Shown here: piece by piece, positions 7,365 through 16,212 of the stretch
How positions within the stretch are numbered: the stretch's first letter is position 1
How the letters are laid out: each line of letters begins with the position of its first letter
NCBI GenBank assembly: GCA_964630265.1
Contig: CAZVRW010000039.1
Location: forward strand, 1 to 29,949
Reading direction: 5' to 3'
Length of the DNA: 29,949 nt
Source of the DNA: CAZBWP01 sp964630265
GTDB lineage: Bacteria; Pseudomonadota; Alphaproteobacteria; Rhodospirillales; Defluviicoccaceae
Position numbers and translations under genes: made by a program
Notes under the pieces: model-generated
The model's input: the letters and a program-made list of their open reading frames with translations, nothing else
Databases searched by the model: none
What the model was told of the DNA's origin: nothing

Positions 7365-8261
7365 ATGACAATCGAGAAAGTCGGCATCATCGGAACCGGG
7401 ACTATGGGGCTCGGGATCACCCAGGTCTGCGCACAGGCGGGGCGCCAGGTCGTCGCCGTCAAGGCGACCCCGGGGTCAACCGATCGTGCCCAGGCAACCC
7501 TGGACAAGGGCTTCGCCCGAATGGTCGAGCGCGGCAAGATGGAGGCTGCGGAAAAAGACGCGATCCTGGGCCGCATCACGCTCTCCAACGATGAGGGTGC
7601 TGTCGCCGACTGCGATCTCGTCGTCGAATCCATCGTCGAGGACCTGGAGACCAAGAAGGCCCTGTTTCAGCGCCTCGAAGCGGTCTGCCGCCCGGACGCG
7701 CTGCTGACCACGAACACCTCGACCCTGTCCGTGACCGCGATGATGGCGGTGTGCAAGAATCGGGAGCGCATCGCCGGCTACCACTTCTTCAACCCGGCGC
7801 CGGTGATGCGGCTGGTGGAAATCATCCACGGTTTCGAAACATCGGATGAAACCTTGCAGAAACTCAACACGTTCAGCTCGGAGATCGGCAAGGATCCGGT
7901 GATCGTCCAGGACACCACGGGGTTCATCGTCAATCGCCTGCTGACGCCGTACATGCTCAACGCGATCCGCATGCTCGAGCGCGGCACCGGCACCATCGCC
8001 GACATCGATCACGCCATGAAGTCGGGCGCCGCCCATCCCATGGGGCCGTTCGAGCTGGCCGACTACATCGGGCTCGACGTGGTCGAGGCCATGGCCATGA
8101 ACATCTACATGGATGTGCGACACGAGCATCATGCCCCGCCGCACACGCTCACCCGCCTCGTGCAACTCGGCTACCTCGGCCGGAAGAGCGGTGTCGGCTT
8201 CTACGACTATTCGCAAAAGCCGCCGGTGCAGAATCCGAAGCTGGAACGCCCGGTCATCTGA
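7365..8261 (+). CDS. hbd: 3-hydroxybutyryl-CoA dehydrogenase
   Basis: This is a 298-residue 3-hydroxyacyl-CoA dehydrogenase that interconverts 3-hydroxybutyryl-CoA and acetoacetyl-CoA with NAD(P). The N-terminal Rossmann domain has GxGxxG at G10, G12 and G15 (GIIGTGTMGLG). The middle carries the catalytic set of the family: Ser in NTSTLS, His in GYHFFNPAPVMRLVEII, and Asn in GFIVNRLLTPYMLNA. The C-terminal domain (MGPFELADYIGLDVVEAM, YLGRKSGVGFYDY) is complete. ATG 7365 has GGGAGGGGAG upstream. Being divergent from phaR suggests a link to polyhydroxybutyrate or butyrate metabolism, though beta-oxidation or phenylacetate use (PaaH type) cannot be excluded. Confidence 0.94.
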   Translation: MTIEKVGIIGTGTMGLGITQVCAQAGRQVVAVKATPGSTDRAQATLDKGFARMVERGKMEAAEKDAILGRITLSNDEGAVADCDLVVESIVEDLETKKALFQRLEAVCRPDALLTTNTSTLSVTAMMAVCKNRERIAGYHFFNPAPVMRLVEIIHGFETSDETLQKLNTFSSEIGKDPVIVQDTTGFIVNRLLTPYMLNAIRMLERGTGTIADIDHAMKSGAAHPMGPFELADYIGLDVVEAMAMNIYMDVRHEHHAPPHTLTRLVQLGYLGRKSGVGFYDYSQKPPVQNPKLERPVI

Positions 8262-8546
8262 ACATCGACCGCGTCGCGTCGAGATCATTCCCCGGCCGGC
8301 GGCGTCGGCCGGGGGCACCGAAACCCCGGCGTCTCGCCGCACACCGACCGGTCGCCGCTCCGCCCGCCACCGCCGTCCGCTCCGTCTTCCGGGCCGCCGC
8401 CGGCCCGCCGCCCGCGGCGCCCGCGGGACGTTTCCTGAGCGGACCGGGGCGCCGCCGCGCTGCGCGGTAGACTTGTTAACAGACAGTCTGATATCTCACG
8501 GCCCACCGGTCGCCACCTTCCCCTCCACAACCCGTGCGGAACAGCA

Positions 8547-9341
8547 ATGGATCACCTCGACGTCCTCGAGAGCCGCAGCGTCTACATTCTTCGCGAAGCC
8601 TTCAACAGGATCGACAACCTCGCGATGCTGTGGTCGTTGGGCAAAGACTCCAACGCCATGCTCTGGCTGGCGCGGAAAGCCTTCTTCGGCCACGTGCCGT
8701 TTCCTTTGATCCACGTCGATACCGGCAAGAAATTTCCGGAGATGTACGCCTTCCGCGGTCGCTACGCCAAGGAATGGAATCTTGATCTCAGGATCGGCAC
8801 GTGTCCGCCGGTCGAGGAGATGGACCCGACCCTGCCGCCGGCCGCCCGCTCGGCCGCGCGCAAGACCGCGGGGCTCCGGGCGATGATCGAGAAGGAAGGG
8901 TTTACCGGCCTGATCGCCGGCATCCGCCGCGACGAGCAGGGCACCCGCGCCAAGGAGCGGGTGTTCAGCCCGCGCGGCGAGGAAAATACCTGGAACTTCC
9001 GCGACCAGCCGCCCGAATTCTGGGACCAGTACAAGACCGACTTCGCGCCGGGCACCCATCTGCGCATCCACCCGATCATGCACTGGACCGAGATCGATAT
9101 CTGGCGCTACATCCAGCGCGAGAACATCCCCATCGTCGACCTCTATTTCGCGAAAAACGGCAAGCGCTATCGCTCGCTCGGCGACCAGGACATCACCTTT
9201 CCGGTCGACAGCACGGCCTCGACGATCGCCGAGGTCATCGCCGAGCTCCAAGAAACCAAGGTCGCGGAACGCTCGGGTCGCGCCATGGACCACGAGTCCG
9301 AGGATGCGTTCGAGCGACTGCGCGCCGCCGGCTACTTCTGA
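8547..9341 (+). CDS. cysD: Sulfate adenylyltransferase subunit 2 (CysD), compact form
   Basis: CysD is the PP-loop subunit that adenylates sulfate to APS, driven by the GTPase CysN. The 264-residue product starts MDHLDVLESRSVYILREAFN and has the PP-loop WSLGKDSNAMLWLARKAFFG, then PFPLIHVDTGKKFPEMY and RRDEQGTRAKERVFSPRG. It is about 40 residues shorter than E. coli CysD and diverges from it (DTGKKFPEM against the usual DTSYKIPEM), marking a separate subfamily that pairs with CysN-CysC fusions, like rhizobial NodP. The start follows directly from homology. cysNC begins 15 nt after the stop, and manC follows, so the three are probably one operon. The 285 bp upstream contain an 11-nt palindrome (8480-8490) but no clear promoter. 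Confidence 0.94.
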   Translation: MDHLDVLESRSVYILREAFNRIDNLAMLWSLGKDSNAMLWLARKAFFGHVPFPLIHVDTGKKFPEMYAFRGRYAKEWNLDLRIGTCPPVEEMDPTLPPAARSAARKTAGLRAMIEKEGFTGLIAGIRRDEQGTRAKERVFSPRGEENTWNFRDQPPEFWDQYKTDFAPGTHLRIHPIMHWTEIDIWRYIQRENIPIVDLYFAKNGKRYRSLGDQDITFPVDSTASTIAEVIAELQETKVAERSGRAMDHESEDAFERLRAAGYF

Positions 9342-9356
9342 GACGGGCCCTTGAGC

Positions 9357-11261
9357 ATGAACGATATGTATGCCGTGCGCGCCATGACGCTGCACACCAC
9401 CCCACCACTGAAGATCGTCATCGTCGGTCATGTCGACCATGGCAAGTCGACCCTCGTCGGCCGCCTGTTCCACGACACCGGCTCGCTGCCCGACGGCAAG
9501 CTGGAAGAGATCCAGGGCATGTGCGAGCGGCGCGGCATGCCCTTCGAATGGGCGTTCCTGATGGACGCGCTCAAGGCCGAGCGCGACCAGGGTATCACCA
9601 TCGACGTCTCCTACATCCATTTCAAGACGCCCAACCGCGAATACGTGCTGATCGACGCCCCGGGGCATCGGGAGTTCCTGAAGAACATGGTCAGCGGCGC
9701 CGCCCAGGCCGACGCGGCGGTGCTGGTGGTCGACGCCGAGGAGGGCGTGCAGGAGCAGACGCGTCGCCACGCCTACCTGCTGCACCTGCTCGGCATCCGC
9801 CAACTGCTGGTCGCGGTCAACAAGATGGACTTGGTCGCATGGTCGGAGGATCGCTTCCACGCCGTCCTGACCGAGACCCGCGACTATCTCGACAGCCTGG
9901 GCATCGACCTGCTGCACACGGTCATGGTGCCGGTCTCCGGCCGCGACGGCGACAACATCGTCAACCGCTCCCGGACGATGAGCTGGTACGACGGGCAAAC
10001 CCTGGCCGAGGCGTTGGAGGGCTTCCAGCCCCCGGTGCAGCCGGTGGAGCTGCCGCTGCGGCTGCCGATTCAGGACGTCTACAAGTTCGATGAACGGCGG
10101 ATCCTGGCCGGGCGAATCGAAAGCGGCCACCTGCACAAGGGTGATGTTCTGCTGTTTTCGCCGTCCAACAAAACGGCGCGCGTCGCCAGCATCGAAGCCT
10201 GGGCCGAGCCGGATCGGCCGGTCGCCCGACGGGCCGGCCAGTCCGTCGGCATCACGCTCGACGAGCAGTTGTTCATCGAGCGTGGCGAAATTGCGAGCCA
10301 TATCGCCAATGCGCCGATGCTGACCAATGTCTTCCGCGGCCGCGTGTTCTGGCTCGGTCACAACCCAATGCTCCCCGGCAGCCGCTACAAGCTGAAGTTG
10401 AACACCGCCGAGTACCCGGTCGAGGTCGAAAAGATCGAGCGGGTCATCGATGTCAGCGATCTCGGCAGCGGCGCCGCCAAGCAGGTCGAGCGCAACTCCG
10501 TCGCCGAGGTGGTGTTCCGGGCGCGCCGGCAGATGGCCGTCGATCCCTTCGACCATAATGCGATCACCGGGCGCTTCGTCCTGGTCGAAGCCTTCGACAT
10601 CGTCGGCGGCGGCTTGATCAGCATGGATGGCTACGCCGACCAGCGGCCGGGCTTGGTCCAGAAGTCCACGAACATCACCCGCGTCGAGCACCGGGTCACG
10701 CCGGAGGAGCGCGCCATCGCCAACGGCCACCGCGGCGGCATCCTGTGGATGACCGGCCTGTCGGGGTCGGGCAAGTCGACGCTCGGCTTCTCGCTCGAGC
10801 AGTATCTGCATCGCAAGGGCTACCAAGTCTATGTGCTGGACGGCGACAACATCCGCCACGGCTTGTGCGCCGACCTCGGCTTCTCGCCCGAGGACCGGGT
10901 GGAGAATATCCGCCGCGTCGGTCAGGCGGCACGGCTGTTCGCCCGGGCCGGCTTCATCGTCATCACCTCGTTCATCTCCCCCTACCGGGACGACCGCGAC
11001 CGGGCTCGGGCGTTGGCGCCGGACGTGTTCCACGAGATCTTCATCGACGCCGACCTCGCCACCTGCGAAACGCGCGATCCGAAGGGGCTGTATAAGCGGG
11101 CGCGGACCGGCGAGATCCCGGAATTTACCGGCGTTTCGGCGCCGTACGAGCCGCCGGGCAATCCGGAACTCAGGATCGATACGGCGACCCACGACGCGGA
11201 GGCATGCCTGGCCATGCTCGCCGACTACGTCAGCCGCCATTTCGCCCTGACCAAACGGTAG
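9357..11261 (+). CDS. cysNC: Bifunctional sulfate adenylyltransferase subunit 1 / adenylylsulfate kinase (CysNC, NodQ-like)
   Basis: The 634-residue fusion makes APS with CysD and then phosphorylates it to PAPS, the universal sulfuryl donor. The N-terminal EF-Tu-like GTPase has GHVDHGKST (residues 24-32), DAPGH and NKMD, followed by two beta-barrel domains. From about residue 460 comes an APS kinase with P-loop GLSGSGKST (467-475), DGDNIRHGLCADLGFS and KGLYKRARTGEIPEFTGVSA. Both active sites look intact. The start is ATG 9357; TTG 9351 and ATG 9366 are in the same frame. It lies 8 nt ahead of manC. The same fusion occurs as NodQ in rhizobia, where PAPS feeds sulfation of lipo-oligosaccharides or polysaccharides, although many bacteria use it for general assimilation. 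Confidence 0.95.
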   Translation: MNDMYAVRAMTLHTTPPLKIVIVGHVDHGKSTLVGRLFHDTGSLPDGKLEEIQGMCERRGMPFEWAFLMDALKAERDQGITIDVSYIHFKTPNREYVLIDAPGHREFLKNMVSGAAQADAAVLVVDAEEGVQEQTRRHAYLLHLLGIRQLLVAVNKMDLVAWSEDRFHAVLTETRDYLDSLGIDLLHTVMVPVSGRDGDNIVNRSRTMSWYDGQTLAEALEGFQPPVQPVELPLRLPIQDVYKFDERRILAGRIESGHLHKGDVLLFSPSNKTARVASIEAWAEPDRPVARRAGQSVGITLDEQLFIERGEIASHIANAPMLTNVFRGRVFWLGHNPMLPGSRYKLKLNTAEYPVEVEKIERVIDVSDLGSGAAKQVERNSVAEVVFRARRQMAVDPFDHNAITGRFVLVEAFDIVGGGLISMDGYADQRPGLVQKSTNITRVEHRVTPEERAIANGHRGGILWMTGLSGSGKSTLGFSLEQYLHRKGYQVYVLDGDNIRHGLCADLGFSPEDRVENIRRVGQAARLFARAGFIVITSFISPYRDDRDRARALAPDVFHEIFIDADLATCETRDPKGLYKRARTGEIPEFTGVSAPYEPPGNPELRIDTATHDAEACLAMLADYVSRHFALTKR

Positions 11262-11269
11262 GCGGGAAG

Positions 11270-12706
11270 ATGGCGACCGCCGTTCACCCGGTCATCCTGT
11301 CCGGCGGCGCCGGGACGCGGCTGTGGCCCATGTCCCGGCGGCTGCGCCCGAAACAGCTGCTGCCGCTGACCTCCGAGCGCTCGATGCTGCAGGAGACGGC
11401 GCACCGGGTGGCCGGCCCCGGTTTCGCGCCGCCGGTGATCGTCTGCAACGAGGATCACCGATTCATGATCGCCGAACAGATGCGTGAGATCGGCCTCCGC
11501 CCCGAGGCGATCGTGCTGGAGCCGGCGGCACGCAACACCGCCCCCGCCATCGCCGCGGCGGCCCTTTATCTGCAGGCCCGCGATCCCGAGGCGGTGATGC
11601 TGGTGCTGCCGTCCGACCACGTCATCGAGGACACCGAGGCCTTGCGCGCGGCGGTGGCCACGGCGGCGGACGCGGCGCGGCAGGGGACGCTCGTCACTTT
11701 CGGCGTCCAGCCGACCCGGCCGGAAACCGGCTACGGCTATATCCGCCGCGGCGCGGCGCTGGCCGGTTTCACCGGCTGTTACCGCATCGATGCCTTCGTC
11801 GAAAAACCGGATCCCGAGACCGCCGAACGCTACCTCGCCGCCGGCGACTATGCCTGGAACAGTGGCATGTTCGTGCTCCCGGTCCACGGTTTCCTCGAAG
11901 AGTTGGACCGGCTGGAACCGGAGATGCTGGCCGGCTGTCGTGCCGCCGTCGCCGGAGCGCGCCAGGACCTCGATTTCGTCCGCCTCGCCCGCGAGCCCTT
12001 TGCGGCCGTCCGGTCGATCTCCGTCGACTATGCGGTGATGGAGCGCACCGATCACGGCGGCATGGTGCCGGTCGATTTCGGCTGGAACGATGTGGGCTCC
12101 TGGTGGGCGCTGTGGGAGATCGGCGACCACGATACCGACGGCAACGTCACCAGCGGCGACGTCATCACCGAGGACGTGCACGACTGCTACCTTCGCGGCG
12201 AGCGCAACCTGGTGGCGGCGCTCGGCGTCCGAGACTTGGTGATCGTCGCCACCGACGACGTCGTGCTGGTGGTGCCGCGCGACCGCGCCCAGGAGGTCAA
12301 GACCCTGGTGGAAAGGGTCGAGGCGGCTGGCCGCAGCGAGCACTACGTGCACCCGCGCGTCTTCCGTCCCTGGGGATGGTACCAAGCGATCGACGCCGGC
12401 CCGCGCTTCCAGGTCAAGCAGATCGTCGTCAATCCCGGCCAGCGGCTCAGCCGGCAGATGCACTATCACCGCGCCGAGCACTGGGTGGTGGTCAGCGGCA
12501 CGGCCCGGGTCACCCGCGGCGACGACAGCTTCTTCCTCACCGAGGACCAGTCCACCTACATCCCGCACAACACCCAGCATTCGCTGGAAAACCCGGGCCG
12601 GGTGCCGCTTCGCATGATCGAGGTGCAATCGGGCGGCTACCTTGGCGAGGACGACATCGTCCGCTTCGACGACGTCTACGGCCGCACCGACACCGACCGA
12701 AGCTGA
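11270..12706 (+). CDS. manC: Mannose-1-phosphate guanylyltransferase / mannose-6-phosphate isomerase
   Basis: This 478-residue bifunctional enzyme (AlgA/ManC/XanB family) makes GDP-mannose for surface polysaccharides. The nucleotidyltransferase half has GGAGTRLWPMSRRLRPKQ (from residue 12), the VLPSDHVI block, PETGYGYI, FVEKP and the WNSGMF and FGWNDVGSW signatures. The cupin-type isomerase half begins near HPRVFRPWGWYQAIDAG and carries the metal-binding HYHRAEHW and IPHNTQHSLEN. ATG 11270 is chosen because family members begin exactly here; GGCGGGAAG directly precedes it, and it lies 8 nt after cysNC. Closeness to PAPS synthesis suggests that both feed one surface polymer. It ends 19 nt from convergent ppk2. 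Confidence 0.96.
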   Translation: MATAVHPVILSGGAGTRLWPMSRRLRPKQLLPLTSERSMLQETAHRVAGPGFAPPVIVCNEDHRFMIAEQMREIGLRPEAIVLEPAARNTAPAIAAAALYLQARDPEAVMLVLPSDHVIEDTEALRAAVATAADAARQGTLVTFGVQPTRPETGYGYIRRGAALAGFTGCYRIDAFVEKPDPETAERYLAAGDYAWNSGMFVLPVHGFLEELDRLEPEMLAGCRAAVAGARQDLDFVRLAREPFAAVRSISVDYAVMERTDHGGMVPVDFGWNDVGSWWALWEIGDHDTDGNVTSGDVITEDVHDCYLRGERNLVAALGVRDLVIVATDDVVLVVPRDRAQEVKTLVERVEAAGRSEHYVHPRVFRPWGWYQAIDAGPRFQVKQIVVNPGQRLSRQMHYHRAEHWVVVSGTARVTRGDDSFFLTEDQSTYIPHNTQHSLENPGRVPLRMIEVQSGGYLGEDDIVRFDDVYGRTDTDRS

Positions 12707-12725
12707 CGATCGCCGCTCCGTCGCC

Positions 12726-13607
12726 TCAATAGCGGCTGGGCACGACGTGGCCGGCCGGCAGGATGCCGTCGACGCCATTCGGTTGCGGCTCCGCCTTGGG
12801 CATCTTCGGCAGGTCGGGCTTGACCTTCGTGTAGGGGATCTGGTCGAGCAGGTGGCTGATCAGGTTGAGGCGCGCCCGGCGCTTGTCGTCGGCCGGCACC
12901 AGGTGCCACGGCGCCTGCGGCGAATCGGTGCGCCGGAACATCTCCTGATAGGCCACCGTATAGTCCCACCAGCGCCGCACGGATTCGGTGTCCATGGGGC
13001 TCAGCTTCCAGTGCTTCAGCGGATCCTGAATGCGCGCCTCGAAGCGCCGCCGCTGCTCCTCCTGGCTGACGTCGAGAAAATACTTCACCAGGATGATGCC
13101 GTTATCGATCACCTCGCGCTCGAACAGCGGCACCAAGCGCATGAAGCGCTCGTATTCGTCGTCGGTACAGAAGCCCATCACCCGCTCGACGCCGGCGCGG
13201 TTGTACCAGGAGCGGTCGAACAGGATGATCTCCCCCGCCGCCGGGAAGTGTTGGATGTAGCGCTGGACATAAAGTTGCGTTCGTTCGCGGTCCGACGGCT
13301 TCGGCAGGGCCACGTGCTTGAAGACGCGGGGGCTGGTGCGCGCCATGATGCGGCTGATCACCCCGCCCTTGCCGGCGGTGTCGCGTCCCTCGAAGACGAT
13401 GATGGCGCGGCCACCCTCCGCCAGAGCCCACGCCTGCAACCGAGTCAACTCGACCTGGAGCGTGTAGAGTTCCTTTTCAAACTCCTTGCGGCTCATCTTT
13501 TCGGGCCGCCCATCGGTGTCGGCCGCTCCCGCCTGCAGCTCCCCCCGATCCTTCTTCTTCAGCGCGCCATGATCTTTGTCCTTTTCTTTATCCTTGTCTT
13601 TCGCCAT
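12726..13607 (-). CDS. ppk2: Polyphosphate kinase 2 (PPK2 family)
   Basis: PPK2 enzymes transfer phosphate between inorganic polyphosphate and nucleotides, usually running toward NTP synthesis. The 293-residue product has a lysine/aspartate-rich N-terminal extension (first 35 residues), then the one-domain core: Walker A GRDTAGKGG (74-82), the FKHVALPKPSDRERTQLYVQ block, Walker B LFDRSWYNRAGVERVMGFC (129 onward), and the lid region FEARIQDPLKHWKLSPMD. Length and motifs fit class I single-domain PPK2. Whether it prefers ADP, GDP or AMP cannot be told from the sequence. ATG 13607 has an excellent GAGGAGGA Shine-Dalgarno. It follows fba on the same strand, but a hairpin separates the two. Confidence 0.95.
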   Translation of the reverse strand: MAKDKDKEKDKDHGALKKKDRGELQAGAADTDGRPEKMSRKEFEKELYTLQVELTRLQAWALAEGGRAIIVFEGRDTAGKGGVISRIMARTSPRVFKHVALPKPSDRERTQLYVQRYIQHFPAAGEIILFDRSWYNRAGVERVMGFCTDDEYERFMRLVPLFEREVIDNGIILVKYFLDVSQEEQRRRFEARIQDPLKHWKLSPMDTESVRRWWDYTVAYQEMFRRTDSPQAPWHLVPADDKRRARLNLISHLLDQIPYTKVKPDLPKMPKAEPQPNGVDGILPAGHVVPSRY

Positions 13608-13721
13608 GGCTGTCCTCCTCCCGCGGCGATCGTGCCATCGTCAGGGCGACAGTGTTGAGGTGAAACGCTACCGGCGCAAGGCCGAATTGACGGCGGGGCG
13701 CGTGGCCGGACGATGCGGCAA

Positions 13722-13750
13722 ACCCGCTCCCCGAACGACGGGGAGCGGGT
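13722..13750 (-). terminator. Hairpin terminator after the aldolase gene
   Basis: A perfect 11-bp stem (13722-13732 with 13740-13750) and a 7-nt loop begin 16 nt beyond the aldolase stop. On the minus strand the stem is followed by only three T, so it is a GC-rich hairpin with a weak U tract. Confidence 0.65.
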
Positions 13751-13765
13751 GGCAGCGGTGTCGGC

Positions 13766-14851
13766 TCAGGCGGCGGCCAGGGTCTTGCCGGTGGCGCCCA
13801 GGTCGTCGAAGGCCTCGCCCATGCGCTCGATCAGGGCGACTTCGGCGGCGCGCATCCACTTACGCGGATCGTAGTATTTCTTCAGCGGCGCGCCGTCGTC
13901 CGGATCCAGCTGATACTTGAACGCCTTCGGGTGCTCGTCAACGTAGCGGCCAAGCCCCTCGGCGAAGGCGAATTGCGTATCGGTGTCGATGTTCATCTTG
14001 AACACGCCGTAGCTGATCGCCTCCTTGATCTGGCCCTTGTCCGAGCCGGAGCCGCCGTGGAACACTAGGTTCAGCGGGTTCGCGCCGAGGCCGTGCGTCT
14101 TCTGCACCATGTCCTGCGACTTCTTCAGGATCTCCGGCCGCAGTTTGACGTTGCCCGGCTTGTAGACGCCGTGGACGTTGCCGAACGACGCGGCGACGGA
14201 AAACTCGCCGATGGCGGCCAGTTTGTCATAGGCCTGCAGCACGTCCTCGGGTTGGGTGTAGAGCTTGGAGTTGTCGGCGCTTTCGTCGAACTCGCCGCCG
14301 ATGCCATCCTCCTCGCCGCCGGTGACGCCGAGTTCGATCTCCAGGTTCATGCCCAGCGACGACATGCGCTTCAGCACGCGCGCGCACTCGTCCAGGTTCC
14401 AGTCGATGGGCTCTTCCGAGAGGTCGAGCATGTGCGAACTGAACAGCGGCTTGCCGGTCTCCTTGTAGAACGCCTCGCCATGGTCGAGCAGTCCCTCGAC
14501 CCAGGGAATGAGCTTCTTGTTGGCGTGATCGGTGTGCAAGACTACGCAAATGCCATAGTGCTCGGCGAGCAGATGCACGTGTCGGGCCGCGGCGACCGCG
14601 CCAAGAACCTTGGCGACGCTGCCGTCTGGCATGCCTTGGCCAGCGTAATACTGGGCTCCGCCATTCGACAACTGAATGATGACATCGGACTTGTTCTTCG
14701 CCGCGGCCTCCAACACCGCGTTGATCGTGTGGCTGCTGGTGACGTTGACCGCGGGCAGGGCGTAGCCGCCCTCCTTGCAGGCGCTCACCAGGGTCTTGTA
14801 GTCGTCGCCGGTGACGACTCCGGGCTTCAACATGTTGGAGCCATTGGCCAT
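13766..14851 (-). CDS. fba: Class II fructose-bisphosphate aldolase
   Basis: This zinc aldolase interconverts fructose 1,6-bisphosphate with dihydroxyacetone phosphate and glyceraldehyde 3-phosphate, serving glycolysis, gluconeogenesis and, if present, the Calvin cycle. The 361-residue product follows the long E. coli/yeast class IIA pattern: MLKPGVVTGDDYKTL near the start, VVLHTDHANKK with catalytic D108 and zinc ligand H109, EIELGVTGGEEDG, and zinc ligands H227 (GNVHG) and H265 (VFHGGSGS). ATG 14851 is preferred over the longer frame because it aligns with known N-termini and has GAGGGAG about 10 nt upstream. It has its own promoter and a downstream hairpin, so it is probably monocistronic. 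Confidence 0.96.
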   Translation of the reverse strand: MANGSNMLKPGVVTGDDYKTLVSACKEGGYALPAVNVTSSHTINAVLEAAAKNKSDVIIQLSNGGAQYYAGQGMPDGSVAKVLGAVAAARHVHLLAEHYGICVVLHTDHANKKLIPWVEGLLDHGEAFYKETGKPLFSSHMLDLSEEPIDWNLDECARVLKRMSSLGMNLEIELGVTGGEEDGIGGEFDESADNSKLYTQPEDVLQAYDKLAAIGEFSVAASFGNVHGVYKPGNVKLRPEILKKSQDMVQKTHGLGANPLNLVFHGGSGSDKGQIKEAISYGVFKMNIDTDTQFAFAEGLGRYVDEHPKAFKYQLDPDDGAPLKKYYDPRKWMRAAEVALIERMGEAFDDLGATGKTLAAA

Positions 14852-14891
14852 GACAGTTTTTCTCCCTCTGACACGGTGGATGCTACAGAGC

Positions 14892-14920
14892 ACTATAGCG
14901 CAGGCCCATCACCGTGTCCC
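14892..14920 (-). promoter_or_regulatory. Probable promoter of the aldolase gene
   Basis: The minus strand carries GGGACA (14920-14915), a 17-nt spacer and TATAGT (14897-14892). The start codon lies about 40 nt downstream. The -10 is good and the -35 matches 4 of 6. Confidence 0.55.
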
Positions 14921-15040
14921 ATCCCTGTGACAGCGGATTCGGATCTCGCCGCGCCTTTTCGCGCGCCACTCAACCATTTAGCAGTGCCGCCCCGGAGGTT
15001 TTTCACCAGAGACGCCACGCCGCCGCCCCCCTCAGCGCCG

Positions 15041-15463
15041 CTACGCCAGGCGCTCCGCCTCCTCCGCCGGCACGATGACCTTACCCAGCGGCCACAAGCA
15101 GAGGCCCGCGAGTTTCAGGTGTGCCCAGGCGAAGGGGATACCGATCAGCGTGATCGCCAGCAGCACGGCGACGGCGACGTGGATCAGCGCCAGCCACCAG
15201 CCGGCGAGCAGCAGCCACAGGATGTTGCCGAGCGTCCCCAGCGGGCCGGTGCCCGTGTCCTCGCCCTCGACAACGGCGCGCGGCAGCACCCGGTGGCCGA
15301 ACGGCAGAAAGGTGTAGAGGGCGATGCGGAACGCCGCCATCGTCCACGGCAGGCCGATGATGGTGATCGCCATGATCAACGCGGCGATCATCCAGGCCAC
15401 CGCGGTCTGAAAGCCGCCGAAGATGATCCACAGGACGTTGAGCAGGAGGTTCAGCGGTGTCAT
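15041..15463 (-). CDS. yccF: YccF-family inner membrane protein
   Basis: The 140-residue product has two YccF (DUF307) repeats. The first is LLNVLWIIFGGFQTAVAWMI with MAITIIGLPWTMAAFRIALYTFLPFG; the second is LGNILWLLLAGWWLALIHVA with LLAITLIGIPFAWAHLKLAGLCLWPLG. Each repeat gives two membrane segments, so about four are predicted. The molecular function of the family is not established. ATG 15463 begins exactly at the conserved MTPLNLLLNVLW and has GGAG 8 nt upstream; the longer frame to 15700 overlaps hdaA and is not coding-like. It starts 31 nt after hdaA ends and may be the last gene of that operon. Confidence 0.93.
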   Translation of the reverse strand: MTPLNLLLNVLWIIFGGFQTAVAWMIAALIMAITIIGLPWTMAAFRIALYTFLPFGHRVLPRAVVEGEDTGTGPLGTLGNILWLLLAGWWLALIHVAVAVLLAITLIGIPFAWAHLKLAGLCLWPLGKVIVPAEEAERLA

Positions 15464-15494
15464 GGCGGCAGCTCCGGCGGCTACGGTGATGACG

Positions 15495-16208
15495 CTACGA
15501 GCCTTCGCCGGCGTCGGCGAACAGCGTGCGCAGGAAGCGGACGTTGACCCGCCGTCCGGCGCGCAGGGCCGCGGCGTCGATGCGGGCGACAGTGTCCCGC
15601 ACCGCCGCCAGCGAGCGGTCGATGCGGCGTACGAGCCAGCCGGGGACGTCGTCATCGATGCGCACCCCCCGGTCGGCGAACAGCTTGACGATGACGGCAC
15701 ACATCAGCGCTTCGTCCGGCGCCTCGATGCCGACGGCGGGCAGCGCACGCAGCCGCGAGCGCAGGTCCGGCAGGGCCACCGGCCAGCGCGCCGGCGGGGT
15801 CGCGGCGACCAGCAACAGCGGCGTGGCGCGCTCGCGCGACCAGTTGAGCAGATGCAGCAGCGCCGCCTCGCCGCCGGCGGCGGCATCAGCGCCGTCGCCG
15901 GCAGCCAACGCCAAATCCGCGTCATCGAGCGCCAACGCCGGCGCATCGTCGACGAGACTCGACGCGTCGTCGCGCCCGATCGCTTCGGCGGCGATGGCTT
16001 TGCCGTCACTGGCCGCCAGGAAGATCCGCGCCAGGTGGGTCTTTCCCGAGCCCGGCGGGCCGAAGACGGCGAGCACGCCGCCCGGCCACCGTCGCCAGTC
16101 GCCGATCCAGGCGCGCGCCTCCCGGTTGGACGCGGCGACCAGAAAGTCCTCGGCGCCGAGGGCCGATGCCACCGGCAACGCCAAGACCAACTGCTCCCGT
16201 TTGTCCAT
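15495..16208 (-). CDS. hdaA: HdaA-type DnaA paralogue (regulatory inactivation of DnaA)
   Basis: Hda-family proteins bind the DNA-loaded sliding clamp and stimulate ATP hydrolysis by DnaA, preventing re-initiation of replication. The 237-residue product has an N-terminal clamp-binding motif (QLVLALPV, residues 6-13), matching the Hda motif QL[S/P]LPL. The AAA+ module has Walker A GPPGSGKTH (50-58) and a Walker B-like LALDDADLAL. There is no C-terminal DnaA domain IV, which distinguishes it from DnaA itself. The start is ATG 16208, 4 nt after the permease stop, with AGGA overlapping that stop. Its place behind DUF2066 and AI-2E permease genes recurs in many alphaproteobacteria. Confidence 0.92.
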   Translation of the reverse strand: MDKREQLVLALPVASALGAEDFLVAASNREARAWIGDWRRWPGGVLAVFGPPGSGKTHLARIFLAASDGKAIAAEAIGRDDASSLVDDAPALALDDADLALAAGDGADAAAGGEAALLHLLNWSRERATPLLLVAATPPARWPVALPDLRSRLRALPAVGIEAPDEALMCAVIVKLFADRGVRIDDDVPGWLVRRIDRSLAAVRDTVARIDAAALRAGRRVNVRFLRTLFADAGEGS

Positions 16209-16212
16209 GGTC

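Noticed and set aside
8480..8490. Palindrome CAGACAGTCTG upstream of cysD as an operator
   Set aside because: It is only 11 nt long with no clear promoter elements at a fitting distance; noted but not supported.
8496..11240. A 914-codon open frame on the minus strand opposite cysD and cysNC
   Set aside because: It is antisense to two genes with complete motifs; long open frames on the reverse strand are common in GC-rich DNA, and its translation shows no domain.
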